Of a stretch of DNA of 35,403 nucleotides, positions 25,049 to 34,195 are shown one piece after another. Source of the DNA: Bacteroidales bacterium (lineage in GTDB: Bacteria > Bacteroidota > Bacteroidia > Bacteroidales > DTGW01); contig JAOAFU010000127.1 of the NCBI GenBank assembly GCA_026416115.1, positions 1 through 35,403 of the forward strand, written 5' to 3'. The notes under the pieces were generated by a model. The model was not told where the DNA came from. It did no database searches and saw only the letters and a program-made list of their open reading frames with translations. Numbering within the stretch: position 1 is the first letter of the stretch; each line of letters begins with the position of its first letter. The position numbers and the translations under genes are program-made.

Positions 25049-25079
25049 CAAAATTAATCATATAATTATTTTACTCAAA
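25049..25079 (-). promoter_or_regulatory. Bacteroidota-type promoter for rpiB-rrf2-hemW
   Basis: On minus, TTTG (25079-25076) and TAATTTTG (25056-25049) are separated by 19 bp, matching the -33 / -7 consensus. It faces left toward rpiB, whose start is at 24968. Confidence 0.6.
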
Positions 25080-25284
25080 AATGCTTAATATTTTTTTTAC
25101 CTAATGTCCACAGTTTTATGCTATTTATTTAACAACAGTTATCTATAAAAAGATTAACAGTACTATAAAATATCTATCCTCAACAAATGTTGATAACTTT
25201 CACAAGTTATTTCTTTATCAGCAACTTTTAGAAATTTAATCTGTTAATATAAAGTTTACAATAGAAAAATGTTGTTAAATGCAC
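25080..25284. other. AT-rich non-coding core with DnaA-box-like words; candidate oriC
   Basis: This stretch lies between the rpiB promoter and the nadA -7 element and holds no gene. The 391-bp gap 24969-25359 as a whole is the largest gap at the point where gene polarity and base composition switch. DnaA-box-like words (consensus TTATNCACA or its complement) are TGTTGATAA at 25188 (8 of 9), and 7-of-9 matches ATGTCCACA at 25104, TTATCTATA at 25139, TTATCAGCA at 25215 and TGTTGTTAA at 25270. T-rich DNA at 25086-25100 could unwind. The 7-of-9 matches are expected by chance in such DNA, and dnaA is not nearby, so this is only a candidate. Confidence 0.3.
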
Positions 25285-25292
25285 TAATTTTG
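25285..25292 (+). promoter_or_regulatory. possible -7 element (TAATTTTG) for nadA-ruvB-osmC
   Basis: TAATTTTG matches TAnnTTTG and lies 68 bp before the nadA start. No clear -33 element at about 20 bp upstream. The predicted leader contains five CTT repeats (25321-25335). Confidence 0.4.
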
Positions 25293-25359
25293 ACAAAATT
25301 TTTCCAACCAATTAACAGTCCTTCTTCTTCTTCTTGTTTTAAATATAAATTAATAAATA

Positions 25360-26319
25360 ATGAATAATAAAGAGCTGTTAATATCGGAAATTAATCGATT
25401 ACGTAAAGAAAAAAATGCGGTAATAATGGCTCATTATTACCAGATTTCCGATATACAAGATATTGCGGATTTTGTTGGTGATAGTCTTGCATTAGCACAA
25501 CATGCCCTTAAAGTAAGCGCTGATGTTATAATTTTAGCAGGCGTTTATTTTATGGCCGAAACTGCTAAAATTATTAATCCCCATAAAAAAGTTATAATTC
25601 CCGATCCGTTCGCTGGCTGTTCTTTAGCCGATTCATGTCCAGCCGATAAATTTGCAGAGTTTCGTTCTAAATATCCTGATGCTGTTGTTGTATCTTACGT
25701 TAATACTTCGGCCGAAATTAAGGCTTTAACCGATATTGTTTGTACTTCGTCCAATGCTATCGATGTAATTAATGCTATTCCACGCGATCGAAAAATTATA
25801 TTTGCACCCGATCGTAATTTAGGCAATTACCTTGCTGCAAAGACTGGACGTGAACTCATAATTTGGGACGGAGCTTGCCATGTGCATGAGGATTTTTCAT
25901 TAGAACGTATTTTAGAACTTAAGACTATACATCCTGATGCGAAGATTATTGCGCATCCCGAATGTAAGAAACCTATATTATTAGTTGCTGATCACATCGG
26001 ATCAACCTCATCGTTATTAAATTTTGTTACTAAAGATAAGTCTACAAAGTATATTGTAGCCACCGAATCAGGAATTTTACATCAGATGCAATTGTATTGC
26101 CCTGAAAAACTTTTTATCCCTGCACCTCCTACCGATAGCACTTGTGGTTGTAATGACTGCAAATTTATGAAACTTATAACACTCGAAAAAATTCATCGTT
26201 CTCTCGTTACTCTTACACCCGAAGTTATTATTGATGAAAAGATCAGAGTGAAAGCTGAAAAGTCCATTAAAGCTATGTTAGAGTTATCTGAAGGTAAAAA
26301 TGTATTTCAGAAAGTATGA
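25360..26319 (+). CDS. nadA: quinolinate synthase A
   Basis: A 319-residue NadA, condensing iminoaspartate with dihydroxyacetone phosphate to quinolinate in de novo NAD synthesis, using a [4Fe-4S] cluster. Signatures are [96 protein letters not shown] and the C-terminal [20 protein letters not shown]. The usual cluster cysteines of the family are in the SLADSC, HPEC/CHVH and CxCxxC regions; the last is present. No nadB or nadC is in the window. The stop overlaps the ruvB start (ATGA, 26316-26319). Confidence 0.96.
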   Translation: MNNKELLISEINRLRKEKNAVIMAHYYQISDIQDIADFVGDSLALAQHALKVSADVIILAGVYFMAETAKIINPHKKVIIPDPFAGCSLADSCPADKFAEFRSKYPDAVVVSYVNTSAEIKALTDIVCTSSNAIDVINAIPRDRKIIFAPDRNLGNYLAAKTGRELIIWDGACHVHEDFSLERILELKTIHPDAKIIAHPECKKPILLVADHIGSTSSLLNFVTKDKSTKYIVATESGILHQMQLYCPEKLFIPAPPTDSTCGCNDCKFMKLITLEKIHRSLVTLTPEVIIDEKIRVKAEKSIKAMLELSEGKNVFQKV

Positions 26320-27332
26320 CTTTTGATATAAGAAAGGCTTCTTCAATTGCCGATATAGATTTTGAAAATCGTATTAGACCTACGTGTTTTGACGATTTTA
26401 CCGGTCAACAACATGTTGTCGAAAATCTTAAAATTTTCGTTAAGGCCGCATTAATGCGTTCAGAACCTCTTGATCACGTTCTTTTGCATGGACCTCCTGG
26501 ACTAGGTAAAACAACTTTAGCTAATATTATTGCCTCTGAAATGCGTGTAAATTTGAAGATAACGTCAGGTCCTGTTCTCGATAAACCCGGTGATTTGGCA
26601 GGAATACTCACTAGTTTAGAAGTTGGCGACGTTTTGTTTATTGACGAAATACATCGTATATCTCCAATTGTCGAAGAATACTTATATTCTGCCATGGAAG
26701 ATTATTTTATCGATATTATGATAGATAAGGGGGTAAGTGCTCGTTCCGTTCAAATTAAACTCAATCCCTTTACTTTAATAGGCGCAACAACTCGTATTGG
26801 TCTGTTAACTAGTCCTTTACGTGCTCGATTTGGAATTAATTTACATCTCGATTATTACAGTGTTAATTATTTAAAGTCTATAGTCGTCCGTTCTGCATCT
26901 ATATTAGGCGTTCAAATAGACGATGTATCAGCATATCAGATTGCTTCTAGGAGCAGGGGAACACCTCGAGTAGCTAATGCATTATTACGTCGTGTTAGAG
27001 ATTTTGCACAGGTACTTGGAAACGGTAAGGTTGACAGTGATATCACTCAATATGCTTTAGATGCTCTTCGGATCGATCCGAATGGATTAGATGAAACTGA
27101 TATACGCATTTTGAGAACTATAGTCGAAAAATTTAATGGTGGTCCTGTTGGTTTAAATACTATTGCTACTGCTATTGGTGAAGATCCCGGAACAATAGAA
27201 GATGTATTTGAACCTTTTTTAATTCAAGAGGGTTATATTAATAGAACCCCCCGTGGTCGTGAGGCTACACCTAAAGCCTTTTCAGTACTTGGATTTGATA
27301 AATTATTTCCCCGTCAGCAAACCTTATTTTAA
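26316..27332 (+). CDS. ruvB: Holliday junction branch migration helicase RuvB
   Basis: A 338-residue AAA+ motor that drives RuvA-RuvB branch migration at Holliday junctions. Visible are the N-terminal [20 protein letters not shown], Walker [39 protein letters not shown], Walker [21 protein letters not shown], sensor [21 protein letters not shown] with the arginine finger, and the C-terminal winged helix ([40 protein letters not shown]). Full length. ATG overlaps the nadA stop, so translation is coupled. It is followed after 11 bp by the OsmC-family gene; a shared transcript is likely though the functions are unrelated. Confidence 0.98.
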   Translation: MTFDIRKASSIADIDFENRIRPTCFDDFTGQQHVVENLKIFVKAALMRSEPLDHVLLHGPPGLGKTTLANIIASEMRVNLKITSGPVLDKPGDLAGILTSLEVGDVLFIDEIHRISPIVEEYLYSAMEDYFIDIMIDKGVSARSVQIKLNPFTLIGATTRIGLLTSPLRARFGINLHLDYYSVNYLKSIVVRSASILGVQIDDVSAYQIASRSRGTPRVANALLRRVRDFAQVLGNGKVDSDITQYALDALRIDPNGLDETDIRILRTIVEKFNGGPVGLNTIATAIGEDPGTIEDVFEPFLIQEGYINRTPRGREATPKAFSVLGFDKLFPRQQTLF

Positions 27333-27343
27333 TTAATATTACT

Positions 27344-27754
27344 ATGGAATTAGGAATTAACTTAAAATGGAAAAGTAATTTAACATTTACTGCTAATGTC
27401 GATGGTCATGAGGTTATTGTCGATAGCCAAAAGGAGGATGAATTATCTAATGGTCCATCGCCAAAAAAGCTATTGATGGTCTCTTTAGCGGGTTGCACAG
27501 CTATGGATGTTGTTTCTATTCTTAACAAGATGAGGGTCAATTTTACTAATTTTTCAGTCAATGTTATAGCTCAGGTTGCTGATGATCATCCAAAAAAATA
27601 TCAAAATATATTACTGGAGTATATTTTGGATACCTCTCCAGATAATTTGGAAAAGGTTCAAAAAGCTATTGAGTTGTCAAAGGATAGATATTGTGGGATA
27701 TGGAATACGCTCGCACCCTCTTTACCTATCCTGTATAAGGTTACTTTAATTTAG
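27344..27754 (+). CDS. OsmC/Ohr-family peroxiredoxin-like protein
   Basis: A 136-residue OsmC-family protein. The two redox cysteines are in place: LLMVSLAGCTAMDVVSILNK (peroxidatic) and LSKDRYCGIWNTLAPSLPIL (resolving). Members reduce organic hydroperoxides with thiol donors in the cytoplasm and protect against oxidative stress; this sequence is the YhfA-like short type more than OsmC or Ohr proper, so substrate is open. Third gene of nadA-ruvB-osmC. Its stop is 13 bp from the convergent pheS stop, with no visible terminator between them. Confidence 0.88.
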   Translation: MELGINLKWKSNLTFTANVDGHEVIVDSQKEDELSNGPSPKKLLMVSLAGCTAMDVVSILNKMRVNFTNFSVNVIAQVADDHPKKYQNILLEYILDTSPDNLEKVQKAIELSKDRYCGIWNTLAPSLPILYKVTLI

Positions 27755-27767
27755 ATTACTTAATGGT

Positions 27768-28778
27768 TCAAAATTGTTCGAGAAATCTAATATCATTCTC
27801 AAAAAATAGCCTTAAATCTCTAATTGCATATCTCAACATTGTGATTCGTTCAATCCCCATACCAAAAGCGTATCCTGAATATTGTTCGGGATTGATATTG
27901 GTATTTTTCAATACATTGGGATGAACCATTCCGCATCCTAAAATTTCTAGCCAACCAGTGTATTTACAAACATTACAGCCTTTACCGTTGCATATACTAC
28001 AAGACACATCCATTTCGGCTGATGGTTCGGTGAATGGAAAGAATGATGGTCTAAGTCTGATATCGCTGTTTTTGCCAAAAAATTCTCTTGCAAAATATAA
28101 TAGTACTTGTTTCAAATCGGCAAATGATACGTCCGTATCGATATATAATCCCTCTATTTGGTGAAAAATGCAGTGTGCGCGAGCCGAAATTGCCTCGTTC
28201 CTGAAAACTCTCCCTGGCATAATAATTTTTAATGGAGGGGGTGTTTTTTCCATTGCCCTTATTTGAACGGATGAAGTATGGGTTCTTAATAAAATGTCAG
28301 GCATTTTTTCGATAAAAAAGGTATCTTGCATATCTCTTGCTGGATGTTCAGGAGGAAAATTTAATGCACTAAATACATGCCAGTCATCTTCAATTTCTGG
28401 ACCTTGTTCTATTGTAAAACCTAAATGCTCAAATATGTCACAAATCTCTTTACGAATAATTGATATTGGATGACGATTGCCAATAATTTCGTTGTATGAT
28501 GGTAGGGTAAAGTCTATTTCAAATCGTTCATTTTTATTTCTTTCCGATAACTTTTCTTGTTTCTCTTTAAAAATTTGCTCTGCCAAATTTTTAAGATCGT
28601 TAAGTGGTTTTCCTAAATTTTTTTTGTATTCAGGATCAAGTTTTCTAAATTCATCAAAAAGCTGAGAAATAATACCTCTTTTTGATAAATAATTCAATCT
28701 AAAGTTCTCTAATTCCTCGTTGTTATTTATTATTTTATGTTCAATCTCATCTTTTATTTTCTGTATTTTATCTATCAT
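27768..28778 (-). CDS. pheS: phenylalanyl-tRNA synthetase alpha subunit
   Basis: A 336-residue PheS, the catalytic class II subunit of the alpha2-beta2 synthetase. An N-terminal coiled coil (about 1-85, LENFRLNYLSKRGIISQLFD) binds the tRNA. The core has HPISIIRKEICDIFEHLGFT, LNFPPEHPARDMQDTFFI, LLRTHTSSVQIRAM, motif 2 MPGRVFRNEAISARAHCIFH, the four-cysteine CSICNGKGCNVCKYTGWLEI, and motif 3 YAFGMGIERITMLRYAIRDL. It is the only minus-strand gene in the right part of the window, and pheT is not adjacent. The region between its start and the flippase start is 85 bp and very AT-rich. Confidence 0.97.
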   Translation of the reverse strand: MIDKIQKIKDEIEHKIINNNEELENFRLNYLSKRGIISQLFDEFRKLDPEYKKNLGKPLNDLKNLAEQIFKEKQEKLSERNKNERFEIDFTLPSYNEIIGNRHPISIIRKEICDIFEHLGFTIEQGPEIEDDWHVFSALNFPPEHPARDMQDTFFIEKMPDILLRTHTSSVQIRAMEKTPPPLKIIMPGRVFRNEAISARAHCIFHQIEGLYIDTDVSFADLKQVLLYFAREFFGKNSDIRLRPSFFPFTEPSAEMDVSCSICNGKGCNVCKYTGWLEILGCGMVHPNVLKNTNINPEQYSGYAFGMGIERITMLRYAIRDLRLFFENDIRFLEQF

Positions 28779-28863
28779 CTTATTTTCTTTTAATTTTTTT
28801 TTTGATTTTATTGTCGTATAATTTGTTTTTCTTTGTGTTGCGAAGATATATAATTTTTTTTAC

Positions 28864-30342
28864 ATGTCTGCTTCTGTTCGAAAGCTTGCTAAGCAAACAT
28901 TAGTTTACGGTCTAAGTAGCATTGTACCCCGTTTTCTAAATTTTTTGTTGGTTCCGCTTTATACTTATTATTTTAAACCCGCTGAGTATGGTGTCGTAGC
29001 CGATCTCTACAGTTGGGCTGTTCTACTTAATATATTGCTAACTTATGGAATGGAAACTTCCGTTTTCAGGTTCTCAAAAGGTGGTAATTCTGTAAAGTCT
29101 TTGTCCACTGCTTTTTATTCCATTTTTAGTACCTCTTTAATTTTTTTGTTACTTGTTTTTTTATTTTCTTCTAAACTTTCTTCCTATTTAGGCTATTCTT
29201 CAAATCCACAGTATGTTTTATATTTTGCTTGGATAATTTTTTTCGATTCGTTGTCTGCTATTCTTTTTGTCAAGTTACGACTCCAAGAAAAAGCTCTTTT
29301 ATTCAGTCTTCTTAAAATTTTAAATGTTATTGTAAATATCTTATTAAACGTACTTTTTATAATACTCTTGCCTTATTTTAGTCAAAAACAAGTTTTAAAT
29401 TTTAATTTAACCGTCGATTATATTTTCATTGCCAATTTGTTAGCTAGTTTTTCAACACTATTGACTCTTTTTAGACATATTCCTTCACCTGTTTATTTTA
29501 GTTTTAATTTTTTAACTAACATGCTTCGTTATGGTATTCCATTGATGTTATCCGGTATTGTTGGAGCTATTAACGATGTTATCGATCGACAGTTCATAAA
29601 ATATCTTTCTCCAAAAGGCGTCGATTCTCTCGATTCCATGGGAATTTATTTTGCTAATTTAAAATTAGCGGTTATTTTACTTCTTTTTATTCAAGCTTTT
29701 AGGTATGCGGCTGAGCCCTTTTTCTTTCGTCATGCCGATGAAAAGGAAGGGCGAGAGATGTTTGCTCGCATCGGTCTGTATTATCTTGTTGTAAGTATGC
29801 TTGTATTTCTCTTTACATTTGCTAATTTGCCTGTTTTCAAGTTTTTTATCGGTTCGGAATATTGGAGAGGTCTTCATATAGTCCCAGTTGTCTTGTTAGC
29901 TAATGTTTTTTCTGGCCTTTATTTGAACTTTTCGATGTGGTATAAGTTAGCTGATAAAACATCATTTGGTCTATACATTATGCTAATAGGTTGTTTTTTC
30001 ACTGTAGTATTCGATTTCATTTTTGTGCCTGTTTATGGATATACTGCAGCAGCTTATGTTCGCCTTTTTAGTTATGTTATTATGACTTTTATTTGTCTTT
30101 TATATGGTCAAAAATTCTATAAAATACCTTATCGACTTATGACTATGCTAAAGTATTTTATTATAGCCCTCGCTGTTTACACAATCCAACAATTTCTCGG
30201 AAAACTTATAGATGTTCCATATTTGTTGATTGCTAATAACGCACTTTTAGTTGTATATTTGTTCTATATCTTTATATCTGAAAAATTATTTAATTCTTTT
30301 AAATGGAGTTTATGGTCGATAAAATCAAGGTTAAAATTTTAA
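28864..30342 (+). CDS. polysaccharide flippase (Wzx/MVF-like membrane transporter)
   Basis: A 492-residue integral membrane protein with about 12-14 hydrophobic helices. The N-terminus [20 protein letters not shown], followed by [20 protein letters not shown], is the classic start of Wzx-type polysaccharide biosynthesis proteins; [20 protein letters not shown] and DRQFIKYL match the mid-protein repeat. Such proteins move lipid-linked oligosaccharide repeat units across the inner membrane. It is consistent with the glycosyltransferases elsewhere in the window, but is not adjacent to them. The downstream dut gene starts inside its 3' end (40-bp overlap), so the two are co-transcribed. T-rich codons reflect its hydrophobic content. 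Confidence 0.9.
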   Translation: MSASVRKLAKQTLVYGLSSIVPRFLNFLLVPLYTYYFKPAEYGVVADLYSWAVLLNILLTYGMETSVFRFSKGGNSVKSLSTAFYSIFSTSLIFLLLVFLFSSKLSSYLGYSSNPQYVLYFAWIIFFDSLSAILFVKLRLQEKALLFSLLKILNVIVNILLNVLFIILLPYFSQKQVLNFNLTVDYIFIANLLASFSTLLTLFRHIPSPVYFSFNFLTNMLRYGIPLMLSGIVGAINDVIDRQFIKYLSPKGVDSLDSMGIYFANLKLAVILLLFIQAFRYAAEPFFFRHADEKEGREMFARIGLYYLVVSMLVFLFTFANLPVFKFFIGSEYWRGLHIVPVVLLANVFSGLYLNFSMWYKLADKTSFGLYIMLIGCFFTVVFDFIFVPVYGYTAAAYVRLFSYVIMTFICLLYGQKFYKIPYRLMTMLKYFIIALAVYTIQQFLGKLIDVPYLLIANNALLVVYLFYIFISEKLFNSFKWSLWSIKSRLKF

Positions 30343-30755
30343 ATCGTTCGAAGCATCCACTACCTCAATACCAAACTGTGCATAGTGCAGGGATGGATCT
30401 TCGAGCAAACATTGATGATAAAATTATTATTCCTCCTTTAGGAAGGGTTTTGGTGCCAACAGGTATATATATCGAACTACCTGAAGGTTACGAAGCACAG
30501 ATTCGTCCAAGAAGTGGTTTGTCGATTAAGCATGGAATAACCGTTTTAAATTCTCCTGGAACGATCGATGCCGATTATAGAGGGGAGATAAAAGTCATCT
30601 TAATTAATCTTTCCGATACATATTTCGAAATAAATGATGGCGACAGAATATGTCAAATGATTGTTTCGAAATATTCTATGGTCGAATGGGAAGAAGTTGA
30701 GTTATTAGAAGAATCTAAAAGAGGCGAGGGTGGTTTTGGTCATACTGGAAAATAG
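30303..30755 (+). CDS. dut: deoxyuridine 5'-triphosphate nucleotidohydrolase (dUTPase)
   Basis: About 150 residues; hydrolyses dUTP to dUMP and pyrophosphate, keeping uracil out of DNA and feeding dTMP synthesis. All five trimeric-dUTPase motifs are present: [10 protein letters not shown] (1), [12 protein letters not shown] (2), [14 protein letters not shown] (3), [14 protein letters not shown] (4) and [11 protein letters not shown] (5, H in place of the common S). Starts at ATG 30303 or ATG 30312; both overlap the flippase 3' end. The TPR gene begins 4 bp after its stop. Operon flippase-dut-TPR-lipoprotein-EnvC is likely. Confidence 0.96.
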   Translation: MEFMVDKIKVKILNRSKHPLPQYQTVHSAGMDLRANIDDKIIIPPLGRVLVPTGIYIELPEGYEAQIRPRSGLSIKHGITVLNSPGTIDADYRGEIKVILINLSDTYFEINDGDRICQMIVSKYSMVEWEEVELLEESKRGEGGFGHTGK

Positions 30756-30759
30756 AATT

Positions 30760-32421
30760 ATGAAAAATCTTATTGTTCTTATTTCTCTTATATTTATTTC
30801 GATTGAAGTATTTTCTATTGAACGAAATTATGATGTAGAGTATTCATATATTGAGTCTATTCGAAATCGTACTTCAGGTAATATTAATACCTCTGCAATT
30901 ATTTTGCATTCGATTATTCGCGTTGACAGTACGTGTGGGTCTTGTTATTACGATTTGAGTAATATATATTTTCAATCTGGTCAGCTCAATATAGCGCTTA
31001 AGTATGCCCAAAAAGCTTATTTTATCGATACATCAAATTATTGGTTTGCTCTAAACTATGCTAATTTTCTTCTTTATGCTGGCGATTCTATCAGTTCTTT
31101 ATCAATCTTTCGAAAAATTATCCTATTACCTGAGCACACCTACGATGATGTTTTAACTTTTGCCGAATTAATACTTTATGATGGAAGCAATTTACTTGAG
31201 GGATATAATGAACTCTTAAAAGTTTTTACCGAGACTCAGTTACCTGAAGCGATTAGATTAATGTTCTTTTATAAAGCTAAACTCGGATATACTTTTAATG
31301 AGCTAATTTCATTTATCGATTCTTCGTTGAGTCTACACCCAAATGATACAAGTCTATTAGTTATTAAAGCCGAACTTTATGCTAAAAATAATAATTTTAG
31401 AAAGTCAAAAACTATCTTAAAATCTTTGATAAATTATAATAATCTGAATTTATATGCTGTTAAAGTTTTTGTAACTTACCATAATAAATACCGTGATCGT
31501 ATTTACATATACAATACTCTCGATTCATTCTTTTTCTCTACAACTGATCTTAATTATAAGAGCAATATTCTATCTCAATTTTTAAATTTTAATAATCCTG
31601 TTCTTGCATCGTATTTAAAGCAAAGGTTAATAAAAATTCTCAATAGTGATAGTTATTCCGAAACTATATATGATTTATCCTTTAATTATTTATCTAATCT
31701 AAATATGATGTCTATTTTGCTCGAACTCGGAAAAATCTTCGTTTCTAAATATCCCGATAATTCCTCAGCTTGGGGAAGATATCTTTTACCTTTGTTTGTC
31801 CTTGAAAAGTTCGATATAATAGATTCATTGCTTGTATATCAACCCGATGCTTTTAAATCACCTTTTGGATTATATGTTGCTGGTGTGGCCTATTATAGAA
31901 ATAAGGATGAAAAAAATGCTGTTCCTTATTTAATTGGTGCTTTGCGTAGTAGTGGAAATTTCCTTTTTAAAACTTATGCTACTAATCTACTCACTGATAT
32001 CTACTATAAAAAAAATTTGCTTGACAGTGCATTCTACTTCTTTGAATTGTCACTCCGAGAGGGTTATGCTGATGAGGTGACTATGAATAATTATGCTTAT
32101 TATTTAGCCTTACAAGGAAAAGCACTTGCTAAAGCTGAATTTTTAGCTAAATCTGCACTTCAAAAAGATCCTAAAAACTCTTCATATCTTGATACGTACG
32201 CATGGGTTCTTTACAAGCAAAATAGATACAACGAAGCTTTAGCTGCAATAAAAAAAGCAATTAAATACCAAAAGGAAGACAATCGTGAAATTATGGAACA
32301 TTATGCAATTATACTATATTGTTTAGGAAAAAAAGATAAAGCTAAAAGAATTATCCGAAGGTTCTTTACTGATGATAAGCTTTATTCTATTTTTTTTAAC
32401 AGCGTTGAATGCAAAAGATAA
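30760..32421 (+). CDS. secreted TPR-repeat protein
   Basis: 553 residues from ATG 30760, preferred to 30730 because MKNLIVLISLIFISIEVFS is a signal peptide and follows the dut stop by 4 bp. The rest is tetratricopeptide-like helical repeats: YDLSNIYFQSGQLNIALKYA, YWFALNYANFLLYAGDS, SLHPNDTSLLVIKAELYAKN, and near the C-terminus NNYAYYLALQGKALAKAEFL, YLDTYAWVLYKQNRYNEALA. It should be a periplasmic or outer-membrane-facing scaffold. In Bacteroidota a TPR protein commonly lies between dut and the DUF4292/M23 gene pair, as here. Partner proteins are unknown. It overlaps the next gene by 13 bp. Confidence 0.88.
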   Translation: MKNLIVLISLIFISIEVFSIERNYDVEYSYIESIRNRTSGNINTSAIILHSIIRVDSTCGSCYYDLSNIYFQSGQLNIALKYAQKAYFIDTSNYWFALNYANFLLYAGDSISSLSIFRKIILLPEHTYDDVLTFAELILYDGSNLLEGYNELLKVFTETQLPEAIRLMFFYKAKLGYTFNELISFIDSSLSLHPNDTSLLVIKAELYAKNNNFRKSKTILKSLINYNNLNLYAVKVFVTYHNKYRDRIYIYNTLDSFFFSTTDLNYKSNILSQFLNFNNPVLASYLKQRLIKILNSDSYSETIYDLSFNYLSNLNMMSILLELGKIFVSKYPDNSSAWGRYLLPLFVLEKFDIIDSLLVYQPDAFKSPFGLYVAGVAYYRNKDEKNAVPYLIGALRSSGNFLFKTYATNLLTDIYYKKNLLDSAFYFFELSLREGYADEVTMNNYAYYLALQGKALAKAEFLAKSALQKDPKNSSYLDTYAWVLYKQNRYNEALAAIKKAIKYQKEDNREIMEHYAIILYCLGKKDKAKRIIRRFFTDDKLYSIFFNSVECKR

Positions 32422-32906
32422 TTTTTTATATTACTATATTTGTCTGTGTGTGTTGTTCTAGAGGTCCTCAAACACACATTGGTGAATCAAACCGATATAC
32501 GGTTTGTTCTTCAAATAATGAATGTCTTACAATAGTTCTAAAGCCCGATACTTCCGCTGTTATGCTTTCAATTTATGGAATTGTCGGTATTAAACTATTT
32601 CAGGCCAAATTTTATTCCGATTCGTGCGAAATACTCTATATTTACAATGAAAAGTATCTCTCTTATTTTTATCGCTTTTATAATTTAAATAAAAAGAAAT
32701 TTTATGATTTGTTTAATTCAGGTTTATACGGTATCGAAATATCCTCTTATAACAACGATTCAATAGCATTTACGAGTCAATTTTGCGATAATTTTTCATG
32801 TTTTAATATCACTTTTGATAAATTTAATAAAAAAAGAACTCATTATTATTTCAACGAGGGTCGTTTAATATATGAAGGTACGACGTATTTTATTAAAAGA
32901 ATTTAG
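32409..32906 (+). CDS. small lipoprotein, probable shortened LolB/DUF4292-like protein
   Basis: 165 residues. The N-terminus MQKIIFYITIFVCVCCSRG is a lipoprotein signal with cysteine(s) at the cleavage region. The middle, CLTIVLKPDTSAVMLSIYGI followed by VGIKLFQAKFYSDSCEILYI, resembles by eye the LolB-like strand pattern of DUF4292 proteins (DSxxxxLS, Dsvxiln). DUF4292 members are, as I recall, roughly 250 residues; this one is clearly shorter. The position between the TPR gene and the M23 gene is where DUF4292 is expected in the phylum. A role in lipoprotein or lipid handling in the outer membrane is inference. It overlaps both neighbours (13 bp and 35 bp). Confidence 0.6.
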   Translation: MQKIIFYITIFVCVCCSRGPQTHIGESNRYTVCSSNNECLTIVLKPDTSAVMLSIYGIVGIKLFQAKFYSDSCEILYIYNEKYLSYFYRFYNLNKKKFYDLFNSGLYGIEISSYNNDSIAFTSQFCDNFSCFNITFDKFNKKRTHYYFNEGRLIYEGTTYFIKRI

Positions 32907-34086
32907 ATTTTTTATACTACTAAATTCTTTACTTATCATAAATTATTCTAATCTTTTTTCTGCATCGAAGGACGATCTGTTTAAAAAGCGAGATAAAATT
33001 TTGAAAGATATAACGCTAACAGAGACACTCTTAAAGAAGGCAAATGAAGGAAAAAATGAGGTACTCAATTCGTTATCTTTAATTAATAAAAAAATTCAAT
33101 TAAGAAGGGAATTAATTGAAAATCTTAATTTGGAATTATCAAACCTCGAGCATGCTGTAGATTCATTGTCAATGCTTATCGAATCTAATTCTCATTCAAT
33201 CGACAATATTAAAAAAGAGTACGCGCAAATTATTTATCGATCGTATTTTTATTTTAAACCTGCTAATATTTTAGTTTTACTTTTATCAGCACCTAATGTT
33301 TCTGTTGGCTATAGAAGAATTATATATTTAAAACAGTATCATAACCATCGTAAAAATTTGATAAATAATCTAAGAACTGAAATTGAAAGACTATACTCAA
33401 TTTCTTTAATTATAAATCGAAAACGCAATGAAAAATTAAGAATACTTGAATTAAAGTCAAAGGAAGTTGAAATATTGAATGATGATTTGATTAGAGCACA
33501 GAAATCACTTAAAGAATTTCAAAAACGATCAAAAGAATTGCAAGCATCATTAGAGCAGTTAAAATCAAATGCAAAAAAAATCGAGAACGAAATTCGGAAT
33601 TTAATCGAAACAGAGGTAAAGAATGCAAAAAAGACTGGATCAAATGTTAATCTTCGTAAAATTTCTCAGCTCTCTGCGAGGTTTGAGCAAAATAAAGGAA
33701 AATTGCCGTTTCCCGTCGAAAAGGGTATTATTGTATCCGATTTTGGTGAGCAACCTCATCCAATGTATCGCGGTATAAAAATTAATAATAATGGTATTGA
33801 TATTTCTACAGATTGTAATGTCCCTGTTATGTCGGTTTTTGATGGTGTTGTTTCAAAAATATTTTTCATTAAAGGTTCAAATTACGCTATAATTTTGAAA
33901 CATGGAGATTACTATACTGTATATCAAAATTTATCATCTGTTAGCGTTAATGTTGGAGCAGAGGTTAAAATAAATACTGTTTTAGGTTATTTATCGTGCC
34001 CTGAAAATGAACAGGTAAGTAGGCTTCACTTCGAATTATGGCAAGATTTACAAAAATTAGATCCTTCTGTATGGCTATCGAGATAA
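32872..34086 (+). CDS. EnvC-like murein hydrolase activator (degenerate M23 domain)
   Basis: 404 residues. A signal-like N-terminus (EFRFFILLNSLLIINYSNLF) is followed by a long coiled coil (about 35-265, SKDDLFKKRDKILKDITLTE through KSNAKKIENEIRNLIETEVK). The C-terminal LytM/M23 fold starts near residue 280 (GKLPFPVEKGIIVSDFGEQP). Key metallopeptidase residues are lost: NNNGIDI in place of HxGxDi, YQNLSS in place of YaHL, and SRLHFELW in place of HLHFE; the aspartate and one histidine remain. That matches EnvC-type proteins that activate cell-wall amidases during division instead of cutting glycan-peptide bonds. It is last in the dut-TPR-lipoprotein operon, overlapping the lipoprotein gene by 35 bp. 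Confidence 0.85.
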   Translation: MKVRRILLKEFRFFILLNSLLIINYSNLFSASKDDLFKKRDKILKDITLTETLLKKANEGKNEVLNSLSLINKKIQLRRELIENLNLELSNLEHAVDSLSMLIESNSHSIDNIKKEYAQIIYRSYFYFKPANILVLLLSAPNVSVGYRRIIYLKQYHNHRKNLINNLRTEIERLYSISLIINRKRNEKLRILELKSKEVEILNDDLIRAQKSLKEFQKRSKELQASLEQLKSNAKKIENEIRNLIETEVKNAKKTGSNVNLRKISQLSARFEQNKGKLPFPVEKGIIVSDFGEQPHPMYRGIKINNNGIDISTDCNVPVMSVFDGVVSKIFFIKGSNYAIILKHGDYYTVYQNLSSVSVNVGAEVKINTVLGYLSCPENEQVSRLHFELWQDLQKLDPSVWLSR

Positions 34087-34132
34087 TTTTAAATTTTATT
34101 GCTTTATCTATTTTTATAATTAAATAATGTAT

Positions 34133-34140
34133 TAAATTTG
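34133..34140 (+). promoter_or_regulatory. possible -7 element (TAAATTTG) for the RsbW-like gene and ybeY
   Basis: TAAATTTG matches TAnnTTTG, 56 bp before ATG 34196. No -33 element is found at the usual distance. Confidence 0.35.
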
Positions 34141-34195
34141 GTAACCTATTTAAGCAAACCTCAGTATACATGTTATAGTTTAATTGTTGAGGACA

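Noticed and set aside
25321-25335. Five CTT repeats in the nadA leader, considered as a phase-variation tract
   Set aside because: Only five units and outside the coding region, not between recognisable promoter elements; too short to claim slippage.
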